Below, one piece after another: positions 1 to 8,180 of a stretch of DNA of 64,000 nt. Source of the stretch: Ferrimonas balearica (GTDB taxonomy: Bacteria > Pseudomonadota > Gammaproteobacteria > Enterobacterales > Shewanellaceae); assembly GCF_019802055.1 (NCBI RefSeq), contig NZ_JAHVHW010000006.1, positions 310,001 through 374,000 on the forward strand. Direction: 5' to 3'. Position 1 is the stretch's first letter; each line of letters opens with the position of its first letter. The notes under the pieces are model-generated. The model worked only from the letters and a program-made list of their open reading frames with translations, did no database searches and was not told the origin of the DNA. The position numbers and the translations under genes are program-made.

Positions 1-460
1 TCAGCGCCTTCTCCGGCAACACCAGATCGTTTTTCCAGTTGCTGATCTGGGTGATCAGCATGCGCAGCTGATCCTTATCCTCGTTAAGCTCGTTCTCCGT
101 CAGCTCCTTCAGCAACGCCAGGGTGTCCTGATCGTCAAACAGGGAGAAGCCGGGTTTCAGGCCCAGAACCTTGTGCTCACGCCGGATGATGTCCAAACCC
201 AGGGTGTGGAAGGTGGAGATCCACAAGCCACGAGACTCCCCTTTGCCCAGAGTCTGCGCCACACGCTCCTTCATCTCACGGGCGGCTTTATTAGTGAAGG
301 TTACCGCCGCAATATGGCGGGCCTTATAGCCGCAACGCTGCACCAGGTAGGCGATTTTGTTGGTGATCACCCGGGTTTTACCACTGCCGGCCCCCGCCAG
401 TACCAGGCAGGGCCCGGAGACGTAGTTCACCGCTTCTTGTTGCGCCGGATTGAGTTTCAT
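1..460 (-). CDS. rep: ATP-dependent DNA helicase Rep, N-terminal part (cut by window edge)
   Basis: This is a superfamily 1 (UvrD/Rep) 3'-5' DNA helicase that helps replication forks pass protein blocks. The first 153 residues are visible. They start [17 protein letters not shown] and contain the Walker A loop AGAGSGKT at about residues 22-29, then the helicase segments [15 protein letters not shown] and [14 protein letters not shown]. The match to enteric Rep, recalled from memory, is close from residue 1, which fixes the ATG at 458-460. The reading frame is open to base 1, so the gene continues outside the window. It is divergent from ubiK. Confidence 0.93.
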   Translation of the reverse strand, partial: MKLNPAQQEAVNYVSGPCLVLAGAGSGKTRVITNKIAYLVQRCGYKARHIAAVTFTNKAAREMKERVAQTLGKGESRGLWISTFHTLGLDIIRREHKVLGLKPGFSLFDDQDTLALLKELTENELNEDKDQLRMLITQISNWKNDLVLPEKAL

Positions 461-585
461 CGTCCTACCTGTGTGCACGCCGATTCGAGGGCGCGCATTC
501 TATGCAAAATCGGGGGAGTTTGGCCACCTGTACCGGGCCGCTTTTCTGTTACCATGAATCCAACAGCGACCAATGGAACCCTATT

Positions 586-855
586 ATGATCACCCCCAAC
601 AAACTGGAGCAACTGGCACAGCAACTGGGCAGCGCCCTGCCCCCGGGTCTGAAGAGCGCCGCAGACGACTTTGAGGCCAAAGCCAAGACCATTCTGCAGA
701 GCCAGCTCTCCAAGCTGGATATGGTCTCCCGGGAAGAGTTTGACCGCCAGGCCGCCGTTCTGGCCAAAACCCGCATGATGGTGGAGCAGCTGGAAGCGCG
801 CCTTGCCGCGCTGGAAGCGGCTCAGTCCGAGCAGGACGGCAGCGACAACAGCTGA
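586..855 (+). CDS. ubiK: Ubiquinone biosynthesis accessory factor UbiK (YqiC family)
   Basis: This 89-residue protein starts MITPNKLEQLAQQLGS. It resembles E. coli UbiK/YqiC: an amphipathic N-terminal helix, a central LSKLDMVSREEFDRQ block and a C-terminal coiled coil rich in Leu, Glu and Ala. UbiK supports the UbiJ-UbiK lipid-binding step of the aerobic ubiquinone synthesis complex. The frame is open upstream to 502, but the family start and the divergent rep promoter region favour the ATG at 586. A hairpin terminator follows directly. Confidence 0.9.
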   Translation: MITPNKLEQLAQQLGSALPPGLKSAADDFEAKAKTILQSQLSKLDMVSREEFDRQAAVLAKTRMMVEQLEARLAALEAAQSEQDGSDNS

Positions 856-863
856 TCCATATT

Positions 864-888
864 GGCGGGCACCTGACCCGCCATTTTT
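864..888 (+). terminator. Intrinsic terminator after ubiK
   Basis: A six-base-pair stem, GGCGGG at 864-869 and CCCGCC at 877-882, encloses a seven-base loop and is followed by ATTTTT. It separates ubiK from the acetyltransferase gene. Confidence 0.7.
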
Positions 889-902
889 ATGCGGGGGCAG
901 AG

Positions 903-1340
903 ATGGAGTGGCACAAGGGCGACTATCTGGTCAGTACCGACCCGGAACGGCTCGACCGAGCCGCGATCCACCGCTACCTCAGTGAAGAGGCCTACTGGTC
1001 TCTGGGCATCCCCCGCGAACTGCTCGATACCGCCCTCGACCACTCCCTCTGCTTCGGCCTCTACCTGGGCCAGCAGCAGGTTGGCTTCGCCCGGCTGATC
1101 ACCGACTACGCCACCTTTGCCTATCTGGCGGATGTGTACGTTTTAACGGAACACCGGGGCCAGGGGCTGGCCCGATGGATGATGACCTGCATCATGGCCC
1201 ACCCTCAGGTCGTGCCTTTGCGTCGCATTATGCTGGTTACCAAGGATGCGCATCCGCTCTACCGGGCCGTTGGCTTTGATGACCCGGCCGTGCCAAGCCG
1301 GATCCTGACCCGCCACCGCCCCAGGTGCTACCAAGGCTGA
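903..1340 (+). CDS. GNAT-family N-acetyltransferase
   Basis: The 145-residue protein has a single GNAT fold. The beta4-alpha3 acetyl-CoA pyrophosphate loop is seen as TEHRGQGLARWMM at about residues 81-93, preceded by the strand FAYLADVYVL and followed by RRIMLVTKDAHPLYRAVGF, the usual C-terminal part in which a Tyr acts as general acid in many members. The acceptor substrate cannot be told from sequence. The start ATG lies shortly after the ubiK terminator. It is a single-gene unit as far as can be seen. Confidence 0.82.
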   Translation: MEWHKGDYLVSTDPERLDRAAIHRYLSEEAYWSLGIPRELLDTALDHSLCFGLYLGQQQVGFARLITDYATFAYLADVYVLTEHRGQGLARWMMTCIMAHPQVVPLRRIMLVTKDAHPLYRAVGFDDPAVPSRILTRHRPRCYQG

Positions 1341-1420
1341 CATCGCCTCACTGAACTGGCCAGTTTTACCGCCAGGCCGTATCCTTAAAGTAACTTCAAC
1401 CGCCACCTAGGGAGTACACC

Positions 1421-1936
1421 GTGGCCCTTGAACCCATTCTGATATTTGTTGCTCTGATTACCCTCTATCTGGCCTACAAATCCCGCCAGTTCCAAAAGGA
1501 ACACAAAGCCGCCAATGAGCGGGCCGAAGCCAAACTGAATGAACTGGAGGCCGAGGCACGAAAGCAGTGTCAGGACTGGGCCTCGCCGGCCGAGCCGGAT
1601 CACGATGCCAAAGCCGCGCTCAAAGCGGGCCTGATGGCCGCCTTTGAATTTGGCAGCGGCCTGAAAGGCGAGCCCCAGAAGCCGGACTCCCGTGTGATGC
1701 GAACCCTGCTGGGGGATTACCTGGAGGGGGCGGAGAAAGCGCATGGCCATGAGACCTGGGCACTCTACCATCGGGCACTGCACTGCGCCGTGCTGCTGGG
1801 TCAGGCAGCCAGCCAGCCCAAGATGGCGGAACGCATCGCTGAACAGGAAAAGCGTCTGCGTACCGCGCTAAAAGTCGGGCAGGCGCCTCTGTCGGCCAAT
1901 AACCCGGCCAACCCGGATTATCAGGAAAAAGCGTAA
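1421..1936 (+). CDS. Membrane-anchored hypothetical protein
   Basis: I do not recognise a named family. The 171-residue product has one N-terminal hydrophobic segment (about residues 3-18, LEPILIFVALITLYLAY), then a charged coiled-coil stretch (about 20-50) and a helical, Ala-rich cytoplasmic-type domain ending in a polar tail. The start is a GTG at 1421, placed seven bases after the Shine-Dalgarno sequence AGGGAG at 1408-1413. It ends at the bidirectional terminator shared with the convergent betT gene. No functional claim is made. Confidence 0.7.
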   Translation: MALEPILIFVALITLYLAYKSRQFQKEHKAANERAEAKLNELEAEARKQCQDWASPAEPDHDAKAALKAGLMAAFEFGSGLKGEPQKPDSRVMRTLLGDYLEGAEKAHGHETWALYHRALHCAVLLGQAASQPKMAERIAEQEKRLRTALKVGQAPLSANNPANPDYQEKA

Positions 1937-1937
1937 C

Positions 1938-1969
1938 AAAAAGGGCGGCCCCAAGGCCGCCCTCTCTCT
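1938..1969. terminator. Bidirectional terminator between the hypothetical gene and betT
   Basis: A perfect 8-bp stem is formed by GGGCGGCC at 1943-1950 and GGCCGCCC at 1955-1962, with a CCAA loop. On the minus strand it is followed by TTTTTGTT, giving a good terminator for betT. On the plus strand the tail is TCTCTCTTT. Confidence 0.8.
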
Positions 1970-3943
1970 TTACTCCCGCACCATGTGCAGGAAGTGCAGG
2001 TGCTTCTCGTACTGGTCCAGAATGTCACCGAGAACCTGTTCCCGGCTCCAGCCCATCACATCGTAATCCTGCCCACCCTCGCGAAGGTGTACTTCGGCAC
2101 GGAAGTATTTGCTCTCCTCGTCATCGTCCTCTTCGGTGAGAACAAAAGAGGGGCGCTGGTAGGCACGGGGACGCACTTCATACTCAAAGTCCATCTCAGC
2201 CCCAAACAGCACTTCGAGCCGGGTACGATGGGTATCGTCATCCTTGTGCAGGTTCACTTCCACCCCCTGCTTGCGCAGCTCAAGCAGCATCTCTTCCATG
2301 GCCGGGTACACCACTTCATCGATAAAGCGGTTCACATGAGTCCGGCGGGGGAACTGCATGGTGTTGCGCAGGCGGCGCTGCCAGGGCACCGGGTTGCGGG
2401 TAACCCGAGGGGCCAGGTTGGCACTTTGCTGGCTTTCCTTCTTGTGAAGATCCACCTGCAGGGCCTGCTGAAGTCCATACGCGGCAACCAGCAGCACCAT
2501 GGCGAACGGCAGGGCACTGGCGATCACCGCCGTCTGCAGTGATGAGAGGCCACCGGCCATCATCAGCACCACGGCCACCAGACCGATACTGGCGGCCCAG
2601 TAGATGCGCTGCCACAGCGGGGTGTGGTCATTACCACCGGACGCCAGCATATCCACCACCAGCGAGCCGGAGTCCGCCGAGGTGACGAAGAACACCACCA
2701 CCATCAGCATGGCAATGGTTGAGAGCAGGCTGGAGAGTGGGAACTGTTCCAGGAACACAAACAGGGCCAGAGAGGAGTCCTCACTGATGATGTCACCCAA
2801 CTGCGTCATCCCCTGATGCAGGATCATATCGATGGCGGTGTTACCGAACACCGTCATCCAGGCCAGGGTGAAACCTGCGGGCACAAACAGTACCCCCATC
2901 ACGAACTGACGGATGGTGCGCCCACGGGAGATGCGGGCAATGAACATCCCCACAAAGGGCGACCAGGACAACCACCAGCCCCAGTACAGCAGAGTCCATC
3001 CCCCGAGCCAGTCGGTCGGGTCGTAGGCGTAGAGGTTGAAGGTCTTGTTGACGATCTCAGACAGGTAGCCACCGGTGTTCTGGACGTAGGTCTGCAGCAA
3101 CAGAACCGTGGGGCCTAAAATCAGGATCAGCGCCATCAGGCCGACCGCCAGCAACAGGTTCAACTCCGACAGGCGGCGGATCCCCTTATCCAGCCCGGAC
3201 ACCACCGACAGCGTGGCCAGGGCGGTAATGGCGATAATAAGTATCACCTGGATGTTGGCGTTCACCGGCAGATCAAACAGGTAGTGCAGGCCGCTGTTCA
3301 CCTGAAGCACACCGAAGCCCAGCGACGTTGCCACACCAAACACGGTACCGATGATGGCAAAGATGTCCACGGCGTGGCCGATGGGGCCGTAGATCCGGTC
3401 GCCAATCAGCGGATAGAGCGCTGAGCGCAGGGTCAGAGGCAGGCCGTGACGGTAAGCGAAGAAGGCGAGGATCAGCGCCACAATGGCGTAGATCGCCCAG
3501 GCGTGCAGACCCCAGTGGAAGAAGGTCAGCTTCATCGCTTCCTTGGCCGCCTCCACCGTTGCCGGGTCACCCACCGGTGGGCTCATAAAGTGCATCACCG
3601 GCTCAGCCACCCCGAAGAACATCAGGCCGATCCCCATTCCGGCGGAGAACAGCATGGCGAACCAGGATTTATTGTTGAAAGCGGGCTCGGCGTGGTCGGG
3701 ACCCAGCTTGATGTCGCCGAAGCGGGACAGGCCCAGGAAAGCCACGTAGATCAGGATTAGGGCGACGACCAGAACGTAGAACCAGCCGGCATTGGTGATG
3801 ATGGACGATTGGATGGCGCTGAAGCGCTCTGCGGAAGCATCAGGGAACAGGGCCGCATAACCCACCAGGGCCAGGATCAGTCCCGTTGACCAGAAAAATA
3901 CCGGTCGATTCAGTGTTGAGCGCGTACTGGGCGCATCAGACAT
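1970..3943 (-). CDS. betT: BCCT-family choline/glycine betaine transporter
   Basis: This 657-residue inner-membrane carrier belongs to the betaine/carnitine/choline transporter family. It has about twelve membrane segments up to roughly residue 490. The glycine-rich unwound helix GMGIGLMFFGVAEP lies near residues 100-113. The tryptophan-rich family signature WGWWLSWSPFVGMFIARISRGRT lies near residues 320-342. A hydrophilic C-terminal tail of about 150 residues follows, as in BetT-type osmoregulated members. Length is close to E. coli BetT. The start follows GAGGAAAC. The likely role is uptake of osmoprotectant or its precursor; the exact substrate is not decidable. No bet synthesis genes are adjacent. 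Confidence 0.85.
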   Translation of the reverse strand: MSDAPSTRSTLNRPVFFWSTGLILALVGYAALFPDASAERFSAIQSSIITNAGWFYVLVVALILIYVAFLGLSRFGDIKLGPDHAEPAFNNKSWFAMLFSAGMGIGLMFFGVAEPVMHFMSPPVGDPATVEAAKEAMKLTFFHWGLHAWAIYAIVALILAFFAYRHGLPLTLRSALYPLIGDRIYGPIGHAVDIFAIIGTVFGVATSLGFGVLQVNSGLHYLFDLPVNANIQVILIIAITALATLSVVSGLDKGIRRLSELNLLLAVGLMALILILGPTVLLLQTYVQNTGGYLSEIVNKTFNLYAYDPTDWLGGWTLLYWGWWLSWSPFVGMFIARISRGRTIRQFVMGVLFVPAGFTLAWMTVFGNTAIDMILHQGMTQLGDIISEDSSLALFVFLEQFPLSSLLSTIAMLMVVVFFVTSADSGSLVVDMLASGGNDHTPLWQRIYWAASIGLVAVVLMMAGGLSSLQTAVIASALPFAMVLLVAAYGLQQALQVDLHKKESQQSANLAPRVTRNPVPWQRRLRNTMQFPRRTHVNRFIDEVVYPAMEEMLLELRKQGVEVNLHKDDDTHRTRLEVLFGAEMDFEYEVRPRAYQRPSFVLTEEDDDEESKYFRAEVHLREGGQDYDVMGWSREQVLGDILDQYEKHLHFLHMVRE

Positions 3944-4404
3944 GTTTCCTCCTTTGTCTCAGACTCCGAAGCTTTGGCTTCGGTACGACATGTCGGCGCC
4001 AGACGGGATCGACAAAAAGCCCATGGAGATCAGCAGGGGAGATGCTTAGAAAGCCAAAGACGCTGGGAGAACCCCAGAGAATTGCATCGCTCGAACCGCG
4101 TCGGCGCATTGTAGGCAATCCGATCCGGGGTATACGCCCGCACCGCATCACAGAGTAGATGGGTTCGATCCAGCGAGGACCAAACGATGGGAAAACGCGC
4201 AACAGTATGAACAAACGACCACTTTGGCGCAAACCGACACCCCACATCAGTGACCTGGGAGACCTATTCAGTCTAGCCAATGAGACCCGCATCACACTTT
4301 AATCAAATAAAATCGAACCGCTTGTCACAACAATGCGCGTGACCACACCCGGTTCAGAAGTCGGCTGCTAGGCTTGGGATCTCTGCTGCTTGCGTGCGAA
4401 AACC
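3944..4404. other. Gene-poor gap upstream of betT
   Basis: About 460 bases have no convincing gene. The betT leader contains a perfect 7-bp hairpin (CCGAAGC at 3966-3972, GCTTCGG at 3977-3983) just upstream of its Shine-Dalgarno sequence. Short open frames here lack family character. No tRNA or repeat was found. Confidence 0.5.
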
Positions 4405-4851
4405 ATGACACTGATCCGTACTCTGGGCTCAAAATGGGCCGTTGCCGAACTGGCTGAAGCCTTGACCGTGGAACTGGCCAAGGAGATGGAGATACACCGC
4501 TTGTTTTCCGGGGCAGCCACCCTGGACCAGGTGGCGGAGAAGATCATCACGCTCACGCTTGCTGAAGCGCCGGAGTTACTGAAAGAGGGCGTGGATGAGT
4601 GGACGCTGCTGCCGGTGGTCTCCATCGCGTTTCAACTGATGGTAGTGAAAAGCCTGCAAGGGGAACGCCTCACTCAGATCGAGCACCTGATCATCCCGGT
4701 CAGCCGACACCTGGCTGCACAGCCTGACCCAAAGGATCTGCCTGAGCCCTACCGGGCGATGAAGGCCCGTATTCTGGACCTCTACCAGCGCTGGGATACG
4801 GCCAAGACCGAGCAGCGCAACGCCAGCAGAAATATGATGCGACACCAGTAG
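4405..4851 (+). CDS. Hypothetical alpha-helical protein
   Basis: The 148-residue product starts MTLIRTLGSKWAVAELAEAL. It appears soluble and mainly helical, with no Cys and no signal peptide. I recognise no family. The ATG at 4405 is chosen over an in-frame TTG at 4390; neither has a strong ribosome binding site. It ends six bases before the convergent modC stop, with no hairpin between. Expression is therefore less certain than for its neighbours. Confidence 0.5.
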   Translation: MTLIRTLGSKWAVAELAEALTVELAKEMEIHRLFSGAATLDQVAEKIITLTLAEAPELLKEGVDEWTLLPVVSIAFQLMVVKSLQGERLTQIEHLIIPVSRHLAAQPDPKDLPEPYRAMKARILDLYQRWDTAKTEQRNASRNMMRHQ

Positions 4852-4856
4852 GAAGG

Positions 4857-5669
4857 TCAGTCCCGCCCCTTCAGCCAGGACGGCTGGCTGACCAGACCGA
4901 TGGTTTGGTTGGCTTCGAAATCCGGCGCAAAGTCGTCCAGTTGCAACACCAGCTCACCGGTTTCCGGGTTATAGCGTACCACCCGACCATGGCCCCGGCG
5001 ACGAGGCAGATGCTGGCCAATCTCATCCGGGCCACCTACCCGCTCAATATGACCGTTCCCCATGGTGATGATGGGGTCACACAGATGCAGGGTCTCCGAC
5101 ACCGAATGGCTGATAAAGAGCATCGGGATCCGCTCCGAGACCTTGTTCAGAAACGCCATCAAGTGCTGGCGACTGGCCAGATCCAACGCCGCCAAAGGCT
5201 CATCCAGCAACAGCAGACGGGGGGAAGCCGCCAAGGCACGGGCGATCGCCACTCGCTGACGCTGTCCGGCAGAGAGCGACGGCGCGGGCTGATCCAGCAG
5301 CTCGGTAAACTGACAGGCCTCCGCCAGCTCCTCAATCCCGAACTGGGGCTGAGCCGCCTGCTGCTGGGCAAGTCGAAGATTTTGACGCACCGTCAGATGG
5401 GGGAACAGGCGACTGTCCTGGAACACCACACCGATCTTGCGATGCTCCGGCAACATAAAGACCCGCTTTTCGCTGTCCTGCAACACGTCGCCATTCAGTA
5501 CGATGCGCCCCTGGAGCCCTCGCTCCAGTCCACAGATCGCCCGGAACAGGCTGGTCTTACCCACCCCGGAGGGGCCAAACACCCCAATCACCCCCCGCAC
5601 AGGGACGGAGAGGGATAAATCAAAGGCGAACTCACCCAGCTGCCCTTTAAGCTCGAGCTCCAAACTCAC
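4857..5669 (-). CDS. modC: Molybdate ABC transporter ATP-binding protein ModC (short form)
   Basis: ModC is the ATPase of the high-affinity molybdate importer. The ABC domain is complete: Walker A GPSGVGKT at about residues 32-39, Q-loop VVFQDSRLFPHLTV, signature LSAGQRQR, Walker B RLLLLDEPLAALD and switch His in LFISHSV. The protein is 270 residues, against about 350 in E. coli ModC. The C-terminal end runs out soon after the ATPase core, so the usual TOBE/Mop molybdate-binding domain is missing or reduced to a fragment. The start is GTG with GGAG upstream. It is the last gene of the regulator-modA-modB-modC operon. Confidence 0.9.
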   Translation of the reverse strand: MSLELELKGQLGEFAFDLSLSVPVRGVIGVFGPSGVGKTSLFRAICGLERGLQGRIVLNGDVLQDSEKRVFMLPEHRKIGVVFQDSRLFPHLTVRQNLRLAQQQAAQPQFGIEELAEACQFTELLDQPAPSLSAGQRQRVAIARALAASPRLLLLDEPLAALDLASRQHLMAFLNKVSERIPMLFISHSVSETLHLCDPIITMGNGHIERVGGPDEIGQHLPRRRGHGRVVRYNPETGELVLQLDDFAPDFEANQTIGLVSQPSWLKGRD

Positions 5670-5681
5670 TGAGCGTTCTCC

Positions 5682-6371
5682 TTACCAGTAACCCCAGGCG
5701 CGCTTTCGCCGGTCCATCCCAACATAGATGAACAGCAGCAGCGCCAGGGAGGTGGCCAGCATCAGGCCCGCCAACAGGTGGGCACTGGCGTAATCCAGTG
5801 CTTCGACGTGCTCAAACAGGGCGATGGCGATCACCTGAGTTTCTCCCGGAATATTGCCACCGATCATCAACACCACGCCAAACTCCCCGAGGGTGTGGGC
5901 AAACCCCAGCATACCGGCCAGCACAAAGCTGTGGCGGGTCATCGGGAACACCACGTAGTGGAACCGTTTCCAGCGATTCATGCCCAGGGTGGCCGCCGCC
6001 TCCAGTTCCCCTTTGCCCAGCGTGGCAAAGCTCGACTGCAACGGCTGCACCACGAAGGGCAGAGAGTAGATCATGGAACCGATCACCAGGCCAGAGAAGG
6101 AGAAGGCCAGGGTCGTACCGGTGAGCGCCTGCATCCATTGTCCCGGCAGATAGAGCGGGGAGAACAGCAGCAACAGATAAAAGCCCAGCACCGTGGGGGG
6201 CAGGATCAGCGGCAGCGCCACCAGCGCTTCAACCATAGGGCGCCAACGCGCCCGGCTGTGTGCCAACCACCAGGCCAGAGGAGGTGTCACCAGCAGCAGT
6301 AATCCAGTGCTGATGGCCGCCAGTTTCAGAGTGATCCAGAGGGCTTCAAGATCAGAGGGATTGATGGTCAT
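5682..6371 (-). CDS. modB: Molybdate ABC transporter permease ModB
   Basis: ModB is the inner-membrane permease of the molybdate importer. The 229-residue protein has about five hydrophobic helices and the ABC-permease EAA loop, seen as KGELEAAATLGMNRWKRF, which docks to ModC. LGEFGVVLMIGGNIPGETQ is typical of the ModB/CysT group. Its start overlaps the 3' end of modA by 20 bases, indicating translational coupling. The 12-base gap to modC also supports one transcript. Confidence 0.93.
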   Translation of the reverse strand: MTINPSDLEALWITLKLAAISTGLLLLVTPPLAWWLAHSRARWRPMVEALVALPLILPPTVLGFYLLLLFSPLYLPGQWMQALTGTTLAFSFSGLVIGSMIYSLPFVVQPLQSSFATLGKGELEAAATLGMNRWKRFHYVVFPMTRHSFVLAGMLGFAHTLGEFGVVLMIGGNIPGETQVIAIALFEHVEALDYASAHLLAGLMLATSLALLLFIYVGMDRRKRAWGYW

Positions 6372-7104
6372 CCGGGATCGCGTATCCAGCTTGGGACAGA
6401 AGATCGTCCTGGGCCATAAGGTAATCCAGCAGCGCCCGCGCTTCGGCTGGGTGCTTGCTGCGCTTCAGCACCACCGCCTGTTGCTGCAGACTGTCATGCC
6501 ATTGGGGGGGAACCAGCCAGAACTCCTGGTCCGGTATCCCCGCCTGACGGAGCTGCGCCAGCGCCACGAGGCCCGCTGGCACATTGCCGCTCTGTACGTA
6601 TTGAAAGGTATGCAGGATATTGTTTCCCCGCACGATATTGCCCCTCAACCTGTGAAGGATATCAAGATGTTCACCGACTTGCTCGGCTGCTGCACCATAC
6701 GGGGCAATTCGGGGATTGGCGATGGCCAATCGCCCCTGCCAATGGGTCAGGCTCGCTTCATCCGGCTGCTGCCCCGGCACCCAGAACGCCAGTAATCCTA
6801 CGGCGTAGCTATTGAGCGTATCGGGTTCACCCAACCCCTTTTCGACCAGCAGGGCAGGCCGCTCATCGTCGGCAGCCAAAAACAGGTCATAGGGAGCACC
6901 ATGCAGAATCTGTGTGTACAGCGCGCCGGTGGCTCCGGATGAGATCTGAACCTGGATACCCGTCTGCTCGGTAAACCCTTTGGCTACCTGTTCCAGCGTC
7001 GACTTGAAGTTGGCTGCCACCGCCACGGTAACCGTTGCCGCCTGTGTGGGAATTGCCAGGCTGAATAGACACAGTGCAAACAGGGCTCGAAACCATCGAA
7101 TCAT
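6352..7104 (-). CDS. modA: Molybdate-binding periplasmic protein ModA
   Basis: This 250-residue substrate-binding protein has a clear Sec signal peptide (about residues 1-22, ending PTQAA). The mature part begins TVTVAVAANFKSTLEQV. ModA-type oxyanion-binding segments are present: the AANF serine/alanine loop, SSGATGALYTQI, and the DLFLAADDERP and YVQSGN blocks. It delivers molybdate, and probably tungstate, to ModBC. It overlaps the upstream regulator gene by four bases and modB by twenty. A second ModA (21602-22351) is encoded in the nap3 operon. Confidence 0.93.
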   Translation of the reverse strand: MIRWFRALFALCLFSLAIPTQAATVTVAVAANFKSTLEQVAKGFTEQTGIQVQISSGATGALYTQILHGAPYDLFLAADDERPALLVEKGLGEPDTLNSYAVGLLAFWVPGQQPDEASLTHWQGRLAIANPRIAPYGAAAEQVGEHLDILHRLRGNIVRGNNILHTFQYVQSGNVPAGLVALAQLRQAGIPDQEFWLVPPQWHDSLQQQAVVLKRSKHPAEARALLDYLMAQDDLLSQAGYAIPDDHQSL

Positions 7105-7835
7105 GCCACCTCCTTGGGGGGCTTGGCGCGGAACAGGTCATAGTGCCGCCGCGCATCGGTCCCAAGCTGGGTTTTCAGGGCGGCATAGTCACACAACTCT
7201 AATCCGCCGTAATGATTGATAACGATACCTTGTTCGCAAAGCTCCGCAATGACCTTGCTGCAGTACTGCCTTGTGCTGCCGGTCACAGAACAGAGCTCTT
7301 CAATGGTGATTTTTATAGCGCACTCATTTCGCCGCAGTTTTGCGGAAAAAATCATCGCCAATGTCATCAGAAGATGCTCTTTTTTACTTAATATGGAGCG
7401 GAGAATTAAGTGGTCTTCCACCATTCGCGAATAACGGTGTTTCTTCTCCAGGTAAAATTCAATAAACCCGTTATTTTTTCGACAAATCTCATAAATATGA
7501 TCCGTTCCAATCCATTCAATGACGGTTGATTCAAGCGCTCGATAACCAACATTGTGATCCGCACCACTTGTTGTGCCACTGGAAAAGAGAAACTGATCAG
7601 CAAACAGCAGTTCAGTACTCGCAACGCTGCCATCATGGAAGCTGACCTGACGGATCAAAGTGCCCTGCTGGACCAGCGCCAGGCCAACGCGTTCAGTGGC
7701 CGGGCAAAGCACTTTGCCTCTTTCCAGAATCAGTGTTTGTGCGTGTTGGCCCAGGGTATCTATCACCCCGGCACTCAGGCCAAGTGCACGCAAGCGCGCA
7801 GGCAAGGCCCGCTCTCCCCGGTATCTCATGACCAC
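7101..7835 (-). CDS. Crp/Fnr-family transcriptional regulator
   Basis: The 244-residue protein has an N-terminal cyclic-nucleotide-like sensory beta-barrel (about 20-130), a dimer helix and a C-terminal winged helix-turn-helix (about 165-225). In the latter, ITIEELCSVTGSTRQYCSKVIAELCEQG fits the HTH_Crp pattern. The clustered N-terminal cysteines that hold the iron-sulfur cluster of Fnr are absent, so oxygen sensing of the Fnr type is unlikely. It heads the modABC operon through an ATGA overlap with modA and is divergent from dmsE. That placement suggests control of one or both units. The signal it senses is unknown. Confidence 0.82.
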   Translation of the reverse strand: MVMRYRGERALPARLRALGLSAGVIDTLGQHAQTLILERGKVLCPATERVGLALVQQGTLIRQVSFHDGSVASTELLFADQFLFSSGTTSGADHNVGYRALESTVIEWIGTDHIYEICRKNNGFIEFYLEKKHRYSRMVEDHLILRSILSKKEHLLMTLAMIFSAKLRRNECAIKITIEELCSVTGSTRQYCSKVIAELCEQGIVINHYGGLELCDYAALKTQLGTDARRHYDLFRAKPPKEVA

Positions 7836-8180
7836 CCCCCCCTGTGTCAGTGAGGCAGGGTAAAGGCCCCATCACGGCCTTAATGTGATTCAGGTTCAAA
7901 TTGCCCAAACAGGCATTTCGGATACCATAATTATCCCTTGATAATTTTTTGTCACCAGGATCACAGAACCGATTCACTGCACCGCCAAATGCAAACAGGA
8001 TGACATTCTAAAATATCCCATTTGAAGATAATTTCCGTCGCCCCTCCCCCGGGGAAAACAGTGTCTGGCCAACGAAGGAATATCCGCGCCTCCCCGCACA
8101 TTGTCAGGACGACAAATATCCATTTTGGCCTACCAGAAAATTAAATAAGAACGGTTTTCATTTATTACGGTGGGTAACCG
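7836..8180. promoter_or_regulatory. Divergent promoter region between the Crp/Fnr-like regulator and dmsE
   Basis: These 345 AT-richer bases contain no gene. They should hold the promoters of both the regulator-mod operon (minus) and dmsEFABG (plus). A Crp-like palindrome lies at 7950-7965. A GATAAT hexamer at 8027-8032 could be the -10 element for dmsE, which would put the palindrome near -81. On the minus strand a GTGACA hexamer overlaps the palindrome with AATTAT 17 bases further on. Promoter assignments are tentative. Confidence 0.45.
7950..7965. promoter_or_regulatory. Candidate CRP-type binding site upstream of dmsE
   Basis: TGTCA-CCAGGA-TCACA matches nine of the ten conserved half-site bases of the CRP consensus TGTGA-N6-TCACA. 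In Shewanella, CRP is known to activate anaerobic respiration genes, DMSO reductase among them. The site could serve global CRP or the adjacent Crp/Fnr-like protein. Confidence 0.5.

Noticed and set aside
173-589. An open frame on the plus strand opposite rep
   Set aside because: The minus-strand Rep match is strong, and the plus frame lacks protein character and ends inside ubiK.
4155-4175. GGGTTCGATCC resembling a tRNA T-arm in the gap upstream of betT
   Set aside because: The flanking bases do not pair as a T-stem, and no anticodon or D-arm lies at the right distance.
3936-4295. A 119-codon frame on the minus strand upstream of betT
   Set aside because: Its product has no recognisable family, is Arg/Ser/Pro-rich, and covers the betT ribosome binding site and leader hairpin.
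7884-7900. TGTGATTCAGGTTCAAA as a CRP or Fnr site
   Set aside because: Only the first half-site fits; the second half does not match either consensus at the correct spacing. The palindrome at 7950-7965 is better.
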